Part shown: positions 8,940 through 14,718 of the stretch, in pieces
How positions within the stretch are numbered: position 1 is the stretch's first letter
Layout of the letters: the number at the start of each line of letters is the position of its first letter
Assembly: GCA_963779645.1 (NCBI GenBank)
Contig: CAVZYX010000005.1
Coordinates: forward strand, 992,001-1,056,000
From: CALMBW01 sp963779645
Lineage (GTDB): Bacteria > Actinomycetota > CADDZG01 > WHSQ01
Direction of reading: 5' to 3'
Length of the DNA stretch: 64,000 bases
The notes under the pieces: model-generated
Told to the model about the DNA's origin: nothing
What the model saw: the letters and a program-made list of their open reading frames with translations, nothing else
Databases searched by the model: none
Translations under genes and position numbers: made by a program

Positions 8940-8966
8940 TTAGCACTCTGGTACTTCGAGTGCTAA
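8940..8966 (-). promoter_or_regulatory. CIRCE operator (HrcA site) of groL
   Basis: TTAGCACTC, 9 bp, GAGTGCTAA: a perfect consensus CIRCE element 34 bp upstream of the groL start and directly downstream of the proposed -10 box. HrcA bound here would block transcription start until heat shock. Confidence 0.95.
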
Positions 8967-8995
8967 GGATAGCGGCCCACCCCCTCCTTTAGCAA
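8966..8995 (-). promoter_or_regulatory. Candidate groL promoter
   Basis: On the minus strand TTGCTA (8990-8995) and TATCCT (8966-8971) stand 18 bp apart as -35 and -10 boxes. The -10 abuts the perfect CIRCE and the -35 lies inside the degenerate second CIRCE, so both operators would cover the promoter. Confidence 0.6.
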
Positions 8996-9015
8996 ATGGG
9001 GGCCGCGAGTGCTAA
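8989..9015 (-). promoter_or_regulatory. Second, degenerate CIRCE-like operator
   Basis: TTAGCAAAT, 9 bp, GAGTGCTAA: one half is perfect and the other matches 6 of 9 positions, with exactly the N9 spacing of CIRCE. It lies 49 bp (centre to centre) from the perfect element and overlaps the proposed -35 box. Confidence 0.6.
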
Positions 9016-9032
9016 CCCGGAGGCGGTTTGTC

Positions 9033-9614
9033 CTATATGGCGACGGCCACCGTGGCCACGGCACAGACCAGCATGGCGAGCCCGTTCAGTAGCCGGGCTC
9101 GGGTCCTGACGCGTGGCGCTTCCAGACGATGCAGGACATCCAAAGGCTCTCGGAAGGCGCCGACGAGCACGGAGACGCCTCGGGCCAACCCGAAGGGGGC
9201 CAGGAGTAGTGCCCCAGTTAGCGGGTCAGCACCGATGACGGCTGCGACAGCGACGGCGGCCAAGGTTCCGAACGAGAGGAAGGTCAGGAACCCGACGCCG
9301 AGTCCCGCGCCGTACAGGAACGCCGCAACGTTTTTCGAGTAGAAGGTTCGCCACCATTCTGGAACCTGGCGATCGAGGTCGGGAAGGGGGATCGGGAGCC
9401 GAAAGAGTTCCCTAAAGGCGTAAAGGGATGCGACGGCTGCTGCCACGTTCAACCCTGCTACCCCCCACGGCCCCCCGGTTAGATCTCCGACGCCTCCCAG
9501 GATGAAGCCGAGGAGCGCGGCCGTGAGCGTGGCCCCCAGGCTATGGAGCGCGATCGCCGAGAAGTACTTGTGGTTGCGACCCCCGTGAACCACGGGAGAG
9601 ATCGTTTCGATCAT
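9033..9614 (-). CDS. Polytopic membrane protein of the MauA/MauD-like cluster
   Basis: A 193-aa protein with about five or six predicted helices separated by short loops. The second ATG (9612-9614) has the right distance from a GAGGG site, so I prefer it to the one at 9618-9620. The last gene of the minus-strand unit that begins with the thioredoxin-like gene. Its position recalls MauF (a CcdA/DsbD-like electron carrier) in methylamine operons, but it has only one cysteine, in the last helix, and no CcdA cysteine pair, so that equivalence is doubtful. Function unknown. Confidence 0.7.
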   Translation of the reverse strand: MIETISPVVHGGRNHKYFSAIALHSLGATLTAALLGFILGGVGDLTGGPWGVAGLNVAAAVASLYAFRELFRLPIPLPDLDRQVPEWWRTFYSKNVAAFLYGAGLGVGFLTFLSFGTLAAVAVAAVIGADPLTGALLLAPFGLARGVSVLVGAFREPLDVLHRLEAPRVRTRARLLNGLAMLVCAVATVAVAI

Positions 9615-9623
9615 GGACATCCC

Positions 9624-9698
9624 TCAGGGCCCGAAGAGAGTCGACCATCCAGCAAGGAACGACGCGAACGCGAACACGCTCACCAGCGCGGCGTTCAT
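9624..9698 (-). CDS. Possible 24-residue single-helix membrane peptide
   Basis: Between the MauA-like gene and the membrane gene, an ATG (9696-9698) opens 24 codons ending in TGA at 9624-9626. The peptide (starting MNAALVSVFAFASF, ending TLFGP) is one hydrophobic helix. GGAG precedes the ATG, though only 3 bp away, and the stop lies next to the ribosome-binding site of the following gene, as in a coupled operon. Short length makes chance possible. Confidence 0.35.
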   Translation of the reverse strand: MNAALVSVFAFASFLAGWSTLFGP

Positions 9699-9706
9699 CG
9701 ACTCCA

Positions 9707-10237
9707 CTAGCAGCGGACGTTCGTGTCTCGATACCCAATGCAGAAGACCCTCGTTCCTCCGTAGCAGTAGCCCGTGACGCTCGCATCGCCGTTGATCCTC
9801 CGCGTGGAGTAGCTACAGCAGTCTGCGATCCGCCGAACGCGACCGTTACAGCATCGGCTCCATCCACCGCCGTAACGCGGCCTGCCTGTGTACGGGTACT
9901 TCCTGCGCACGACCTCTTGGCACATGAGGCTGCGCTTCTGTTCTTTGGAGGAGTAGACGTTGCCCTTGTCGTCGACCGGGTAGCCGTACTTCGGATGGAT
10001 CGGATACCCGAACTTGTCGACGCGACTAAGGGGACTGAATGGGTGAGGGCATGAATCGGTCGTGTAGGTGTGACCACAGATGTGGTACGCCTCGGCCCTC
10101 TCGGGCCTCAAAGCGGCTGCTACGAAAGGTCCACCGACAAGTGCAACAACGCCGGCGCCCAAACGACCGAGGAAGGAACGGCGCGTCGTGCGTGAAGCCA
10201 GTCCAACTGAGAGCTTCTCGGTTACGGGTTCAAGCAC
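9707..10237 (-). CDS. Tat-exported, cysteine-rich MauA-like (methylamine dehydrogenase light chain-like) protein
   Basis: The product (176 aa, GTG start overlapping the upstream stop by 8 bp) has a twin-arginine signal, TTRRSFLGRLG, then a hydrophobic stretch and cleavage near AEAYH. The mature part has ten cysteines, including two CC pairs, in a size and pattern like the light chain of methylamine dehydrogenase; CYGGTRVFCIGYRD resembles the CYNP...YLIAYRD segment of MauA. It has only one tryptophan, and the position of the first cofactor-forming Trp appears to be Val, so it cannot make tryptophan tryptophylquinone. With a MauD-like and a MauE-like gene next to it, I infer a disulfide-rich periplasmic protein that needs the same maturation machinery but has a different job. 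Confidence 0.65.
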   Translation of the reverse strand: MLEPVTEKLSVGLASRTTRRSFLGRLGAGVVALVGGPFVAAALRPERAEAYHICGHTYTTDSCPHPFSPLSRVDKFGYPIHPKYGYPVDDKGNVYSSKEQKRSLMCQEVVRRKYPYTGRPRYGGGWSRCCNGRVRRIADCCSYSTRRINGDASVTGYCYGGTRVFCIGYRDTNVRC

Positions 10238-10796
10238 TCGTGACAGCCTTGCCTCGATCGCGCGCGGTGCTCACTAGTCCCTCCATCTGTTCGAGATTGT
10301 TCACCGTGCCTTTAGCGACCACGATCCCTCGTGCGTCGGTGATGACAACGTAGGGCGTTCCCGGGATCGACAGATCCATCAAGAAGGAAGACGCCGGCAT
10401 CAACGGAGCGTCGAGACGCTTGCTTCCGTAGACAAGACGTGTTTCTTCTGCATCGACGTCGGTGAGAACGAAAGGAGCGAGGTCGCCGATCCTCGCCACG
10501 ACCGACACCGAAGGCAATACCTGTTCGCAGACACCGCAACCAGGGGAAACGAACAACAGGAGTTGCGGCTGCCCCGGCCCCCCGATGGTGTGGCTCGTTC
10601 CGTCAACCGCCTCTGTCTCCTGGGGGGGCAACAGATCGCCGAGCTCGGGGCCTTCGGCGTCCATCTCTAAGGCTCCACGGGGGCCGAGCCGCAGGTGGAG
10701 AGTGCCGATCTGGCGGGCGAGACCGATAACGATGACGATGAGAAGCACGACGAGCACCCACAGCACGATGTACGAGACCGACCACCAGCCATCCAT
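10230..10796 (-). CDS. MauD-like membrane-anchored thioredoxin-fold protein
   Basis: The 188-aa product has one N-terminal membrane helix (about residues 8-26) and an outside thioredoxin/AhpC-TSA-type domain with PQLLLFVSPGCGVCEQVLP, where Cys87 and Cys90 form the redox pair, and a later PASSFLMDLSIPGTPYVVITD with the cis-proline. This arrangement is that of MauD, which makes or isomerises disulfides in MauA. I chose ATG 10796 over an in-frame TTG at 10805. It is the first gene of the minus-strand unit and is divergent from the MauE-like gene. Confidence 0.78.
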   Translation of the reverse strand: MDGWWSVSYIVLWVLVVLLIVIVIGLARQIGTLHLRLGPRGALEMDAEGPELGDLLPPQETEAVDGTSHTIGGPGQPQLLLFVSPGCGVCEQVLPSVSVVARIGDLAPFVLTDVDAEETRLVYGSKRLDAPLMPASSFLMDLSIPGTPYVVITDARGIVVAKGTVNNLEQMEGLVSTARDRGKAVTSA

Positions 10797-10869
10797 GGCG
10801 ACCAAAATACCCGTCGCCCGGCCCTCTCTTTTCCAGCGTGACGCTCGCTAGTAGCTCAGGAGTGGCAAC

Positions 10870-10881
10870 TACTATCCATAG
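10870..10881 (+). promoter_or_regulatory. Candidate -10 box giving a leaderless MauE-like transcript
   Basis: TACTAT (10870-10875) ends 6 bp before the ATG at 10882, the spacing expected if transcription starts at the A of the start codon. No ribosome-binding site precedes the gene, which fits leaderless translation. No clear -35 box is visible. Confidence 0.35.
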
Positions 10882-11412
10882 ATGCCCGTCGGTCTCGTCC
10901 AGTTCTCGTCGATCGCACTCGCGGGTGTGTTCGCTTGGTCTGCCCTCGCTAAGCTCGCTCGCTTCCCGACTTGGCGATCGCTCTTAGCGCGATACCGGAT
11001 CGGTGCACTCGAAGTACCGGCTCGTGTGCTGGTACCTACCGCTGAACTCGCGGTGAGCCTGCTGGTGATCCTTCAACGCACTTTCGTGGCCGCCGCTTTC
11101 GCTCTAGCGCTGCTCGCCGCTTTCTCTATCGCAGTGATGCGGCTACGCGCGTTGGAGGGGGACCGCCTTCCATGTGGGTGTTTCGGGGACGTGAAGGTGC
11201 GGGACTATCGAGTTGTTCTAGCTCGCTCCGCACTGCTCGCTCTGCTGTGTGCCGTCATACTGCTGCGTGGCGATGACGTGGCGCCCTTGGGCGGGATCGC
11301 CCTCCCGGGCCGTCAAGACGCAGTACCCGTTGCACTCACCGTCTTGGGGCTAGCCGCCGTTGCTTGGCTGATGATCTCGGTTCTGAGAGCCGGTAAGAAA
11401 GGGACTGATTGA
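10882..11412 (+). CDS. MauE/DoxX-like redox-associated membrane protein
   Basis: A 176-aa protein with four main membrane helices. After an opening AGVFAWSALAKLARFPTWR it has the MauE hallmark LPCGCFG with Cys98 and Cys100, then two more helices. MauE works with MauD to export or isomerise disulfides during MauA maturation, in the cell membrane. The gene diverges from the MauD/MauA-like unit with a 76-bp gap and its TGA overlaps the TTG start of the next gene (TTGA), so it is co-translated with a secreted protein. Confidence 0.8.
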   Translation: MPVGLVQFSSIALAGVFAWSALAKLARFPTWRSLLARYRIGALEVPARVLVPTAELAVSLLVILQRTFVAAAFALALLAAFSIAVMRLRALEGDRLPCGCFGDVKVRDYRVVLARSALLALLCAVILLRGDDVAPLGGIALPGRQDAVPVALTVLGLAAVAWLMISVLRAGKKGTD

Positions 11413-11987
11413 GGAAGCTTGTCGCAGCGACGGCGGCGGCCATCGCGATCACAGCTCTGCCCTGGTCGGCTGTTGCCGAGAGCTTCCCCGACGCTAACGA
11501 CACGAAGGGGTTGATGGATCTCAGCTCGGTCGAGAGCTCCGGCACCGAGCAACCCATCTGGCGATTCGTAACCTTCAAGTCCTTTTCCGCGGCCCGCATC
11601 TGGGACCACGGTTATGGCTTGGTGATGCTCGACACGTTCGGGAGCGAGCGGTTCGATCACTACGCCCTCATCTGGTCGAACGGAGAGTCCCTCCAAGGTG
11701 AGCTTTTCCGCGACCGTCGCAAGAAAGATGACTATCGGGTCTCGGGCTTGAAGGTCTGGCGACCCAACAAGAGCAGCATGACCATCCGCGTTCCTCTCGC
11801 CAAGCTGGATATCCCGGTCGAACGTCTTTTCTATAGGTGGATCGCAAAGACACTCATCGTTGGCCGGCAATGTCCGCGCACCTGTATCGACCGCGTGCCC
11901 GACACTGGAGCGGTATCCGTCCCCGTCCCAATCACCACTCCTTCGCCAACACCAACGGAAACCCCCAGCCCGACACCTTCCCCTTAG
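11409..11987 (+). CDS. Secreted protein of unknown function with Pro/Thr-rich tail
   Basis: The start TTG overlaps the MauE-like stop. The 192-aa product has a signal peptide (MRKLVAATAAAIAITAL..., cleavage near AVAES), a compact domain of about 130 residues with beta-strand character and one Cys pair near the end (CPRTC), and a Pro/Thr/Ser tail of repeated TPSP units, a linker type also found in the large beta-propeller protein at 43.6 kb. I do not recognise the family. Coupling to the MauE-like gene suggests it needs the disulfide machinery of this cluster. Confidence 0.7.
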   Translation: MRKLVAATAAAIAITALPWSAVAESFPDANDTKGLMDLSSVESSGTEQPIWRFVTFKSFSAARIWDHGYGLVMLDTFGSERFDHYALIWSNGESLQGELFRDRRKKDDYRVSGLKVWRPNKSSMTIRVPLAKLDIPVERLFYRWIAKTLIVGRQCPRTCIDRVPDTGAVSVPVPITTPSPTPTETPSPTPSP

Positions 11988-11996
11988 AGTTCCGGC

Positions 11997-13586
11997 ATGG
12001 CTCCTCGTCTTTTGATCGTCGGTTGGGACTCCGCAACCTTCGACCTGATCGACCCGCTCATCGCAGAAGGTCGCCTTCCGGCGCTCGCCAGTCTCATGGA
12101 GCGCGGCATGAGAGCCCCCTTGCGTTCAACTTGGCCGCCTATGACCGACTGTGCGTGGACGTCGGCCTTCACCGGGCAGAACCCAGGTACTCACGGGATC
12201 TTCGGCTCGTGGTATCGAGCCCCGGGTGCCTACGAGTGTCGCTACTTCTCATCTAGGGACCGGCGGGCCCCGGCTCTCTGGGAGATGACCGACGGGGTTA
12301 GGCATCTCGTCTGGAACGTTCCGATGACCTTCCCGGCGACCGAGGTCGAAGGAGTCATGGTGGCCGGCTATGGCGCGCCGCCCGGTTCTCGGATCACCGA
12401 ACCCGCGTCGTTCCAGGACGCGCTTCAGCGCAAGTGGGCACTCGACGATCTACTCGATCGCGCTCCGCATTCCAGTCTGGAGGGATTCCTCGACGACCTG
12501 CTGCGCGGACTTGCGGCCCAAGCCGAGGCATTGCCATGGGCGTTGAGAGAGAGCGGGGCGGATTGCGCTGAGATCGTGTGGCCGCACGTCGACCGCGCTC
12601 AACATTTCTTCTGGCAGTTCCGGGGCACTACTCATCCACTTAGCGACGCGGTCGAGCGCGTTTACGAAGCGATGGATAGCGCGACGGCGGCACTCATCGA
12701 TGGTTTCCCTGACGCGGACTTCATGGTGGTCAGCGATCACGGAGCCGGAACGCTGAACGCTGATGTCAACGTCGGAGCCTGGCTGACGAGCAACGGATAT
12801 GCGATGCCCGGCACGTCCAAAGGCTCCGCGGTCGCCGACGCTGCATGGGCGCTGCCTCCGGTGGTGCGCCGGCTCGGCCGGAGGCTTGCACCTGGCTTAG
12901 CGCGTAAAGCTATGGGGGCGAAACTCACCGGCCAGTTGGGTTCGTTCGATTGGGGCTCCACGAAGGCGTTCTTCGGGTTCCATTCCGACGTGTGGCTCAA
13001 CATGGCCGGGCGGGAACCCCAAGGGATCGTTCCTGAGTCTGAAGCAGACGCGTTGCTGGACGAGATCGCCGACGGGCTGCGCGCGATCGTGGATCCGACT
13101 TCCGGGCAATCGGTGTTCGCCGACGTGCACAAACGCGACGAGATCTACTCCGGGCCGTTCTCGCATCTGGCCCCCGACCTGATCTGCGATTCGTGGTCGG
13201 CCGGGTACCGAGTGGCACCAGCCCGCGAGCCCGAAGGAGACATCGTCGTACCTCCCGCGTCGCTCGCCGGGGTGAACGTCGCCTGGTCGTCGGATCACCG
13301 TCCGCTCGGGATCTTCGCCGCGGCCGGCCCAAGCATCGCAACCGGACGCGTTGACGAGCTCTCCCTCTACGACGTTTGCCCAACAGCTCTCGCATTACTG
13401 GGCCAACCGATCCCAGAGGGGCTCGACGGCAAGCCCGCCGAAACCGCCTTCACCTCGGAGTTCTTAGAGACTCACCCGATTACGACCAGCGCAGGGGTCA
13501 CCGACCGCGAAGCAGGAGGCGAGTACTCGGAAGCCGAGGCAGCCGCAGTAGCCGAACACCTAAAAGACCTCGGCTACATCGAATAA
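11997..13586 (+). CDS. Alkaline phosphatase superfamily phosphodiesterase
   Basis: The 529-aa protein belongs to the type I phosphodiesterase/nucleotide pyrophosphatase group. The N-terminus LLIVGWDSATFDLIDPL supplies the first metal-binding Asp, WPPMTDCAWTSAFTGQNPG contains the nucleophile Thr region, and DFMVVSDHGAG and WSSDHRPLGIF give the later metal ligands. There is no signal peptide, so it is probably cytoplasmic. The C-terminal LKDLGYIE ending is usual for this subfamily. It starts 10 bp after the secreted protein and so belongs to the same transcript. Substrate unknown. Confidence 0.87.
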   Translation: MAPRLLIVGWDSATFDLIDPLIAEGRLPALASLMERGMRAPLRSTWPPMTDCAWTSAFTGQNPGTHGIFGSWYRAPGAYECRYFSSRDRRAPALWEMTDGVRHLVWNVPMTFPATEVEGVMVAGYGAPPGSRITEPASFQDALQRKWALDDLLDRAPHSSLEGFLDDLLRGLAAQAEALPWALRESGADCAEIVWPHVDRAQHFFWQFRGTTHPLSDAVERVYEAMDSATAALIDGFPDADFMVVSDHGAGTLNADVNVGAWLTSNGYAMPGTSKGSAVADAAWALPPVVRRLGRRLAPGLARKAMGAKLTGQLGSFDWGSTKAFFGFHSDVWLNMAGREPQGIVPESEADALLDEIADGLRAIVDPTSGQSVFADVHKRDEIYSGPFSHLAPDLICDSWSAGYRVAPAREPEGDIVVPPASLAGVNVAWSSDHRPLGIFAAAGPSIATGRVDELSLYDVCPTALALLGQPIPEGLDGKPAETAFTSEFLETHPITTSAGVTDREAGGEYSEAEAAAVAEHLKDLGYIE

Positions 13587-13590
13587 CCGC

Positions 13591-13642
13591 GAATCTGTGC
13601 GGGATTGACCCCCTGTGAGGTGATGATTCTTACAAAGAATCG
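13591..13642 (-). repeat. Copy A of a 52-bp two-hairpin intergenic repeat
   Basis: Read on the minus strand it begins with GATTCTT-TGT-AAGAATC (a perfect 7-bp hairpin), then ATCATCACC, a GGGGGTCAATCCCG core and CACAGATTC. It fills the gap between the convergent genes ending at 13586 and 13643. It matches the copy at 28278-28329 in nearly every position except a GTG/CAC triplet change and one base near the end. Confidence 0.85.
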
Positions 13643-13858
13643 CTAGGGGGGGTAGGACCAGATGTCTTTGTCTTTGGCTGGCTTGCGCCGGGGGGCCGTG
13701 GCTCGCATCCTTCGCAGGGCTTGCTTGCGGATCTCCTTGGTGATCAGGCGAGACATCACGATCCATCCCACGGAGACGGCGATGAGAAGCACGGCCGCCA
13801 CGATGAGGATGGCCTCTTGGGTGAACTCGTCGAGCGTGGATTGGGCGAACGGGCCCAT
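13643..13858 (-). CDS. Small single-helix membrane protein, unknown function
   Basis: A 71-aa protein with a short acidic N-terminus, one strong helix (AILIVAAVLLIAVSVGWIV) and a basic, arginine-rich cytoplasmic tail ending DIWSYPP. ATG 13858 is preceded by GGAG at 5 bp. It diverges from larE with 29 bp between starts. No family recognised. Confidence 0.65.
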   Translation of the reverse strand: MGPFAQSTLDEFTQEAILIVAAVLLIAVSVGWIVMSRLITKEIRKQALRRMRATAPRRKPAKDKDIWSYPP

Positions 13859-13887
13859 CAAATCTCCATGCCTGCGAGTATGGGGTG

Positions 13888-14718
13888 ATGCAGAGCGCCA
13901 CTTCTCAGAAGCATCGTGCGGTCTCCGATCTGCTTTCTGATCTTGGTCGAGTCGTCGTTGCCTATTCCGGCGGCGTCGATTCTGCCTTCCTCGCAGCCGT
14001 TGCGCACGACGCCTTGGGCAACGACTCCCTTGCGGTTACAGCCGTGTCTCCCTCCCTGGCTCGAAGCGAGCTTTCCAGAGCCCGTGAGTTGGCAGTAGAC
14101 CGAGGATGGAATCACACAACTATAAGGACGCACGAGGTGGGTCGCGAGGAGTACTCGAAGAACGATCCCGATCGTTGTTATTGGTGCAAGACAGAGCTTT
14201 TCGAGACCCTCAGACCTATCGCGAGCGAGTTGGGGGCCGAGATCGTGGTCGGAACCAATGTCGATGATCTCGGCGACCACCGGCCTGGGCTGAGGGCCGC
14301 TGATGAGAACGGGATCCTGGCGCCACTGGTGGTCGCTGGTTTGACCAAGACCGAGATCCGTGGCCTCTCGGGGGATCTTGGCCTTCCAACGGCGACCAAA
14401 CCTTCGTCACCGTGTCTCGCTTCGAGGTTCGCCTACGGGGTCCGGGTAACGCCGGAGGGCTTGCGACGCGTCGATCGAGCGGAAGAGTTCATCGCATCCC
14501 TGGGGTTCGAGGTCTTCCGCGTGAGAGACCATGGCGACCTCGCGCGGGTGGAAGTGCCGATCCAAGACATCGGGAGGGCCGCGGCCCTCGGCCCCCAGAT
14601 CACAGAGGGCCTGAAGACTCTCGGTTACTCGTACGTCTCGCTCGATCTTCAAGGTTTCCGGTCGGGTGCGATGAATGAGGTCATACCCGGCCCTCGCATC
14701 GGACGCGTTAGTACATGA
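13888..14718 (+). CDS. larE: ATP-dependent sacrificial sulfur transferase LarE
   Basis: The 276-aa protein has the PP-loop SGGVDS at residues 27-32, which adenylates a carboxylate, and SPCLASRF with Cys176, the residue that gives up its sulfur in the Lactobacillus enzyme. LarE thiolates the nicotinate-derived precursor of the nickel-pincer cofactor of lactate racemase and related enzymes. Neither larB nor larC nor a LarA homologue is in this window. GTG at 13885 and ATG at 13888 are in tandem; I use the ATG after GGGGTG. The stop overlaps the next start (ATGA), coupling it to a secreted protease. Confidence 0.9.
   Translation: MQSATSQKHRAVSDLLSDLGRVVVAYSGGVDSAFLAAVAHDALGNDSLAVTAVSPSLARSELSRARELAVDRGWNHTTIRTHEVGREEYSKNDPDRCYWCKTELFETLRPIASELGAEIVVGTNVDDLGDHRPGLRAADENGILAPLVVAGLTKTEIRGLSGDLGLPTATKPSSPCLASRFAYGVRVTPEGLRRVDRAEEFIASLGFEVFRVRDHGDLARVEVPIQDIGRAAALGPQITEGLKTLGYSYVSLDLQGFRSGAMNEVIPGPRIGRVST

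Noticed and set aside
7727..8992. A 421-codon open frame on the plus strand across groL
   Set aside because: It is antisense to an unmistakable GroEL; the acidic Leu/Asp-rich translation is the mirror of GroEL codon use.
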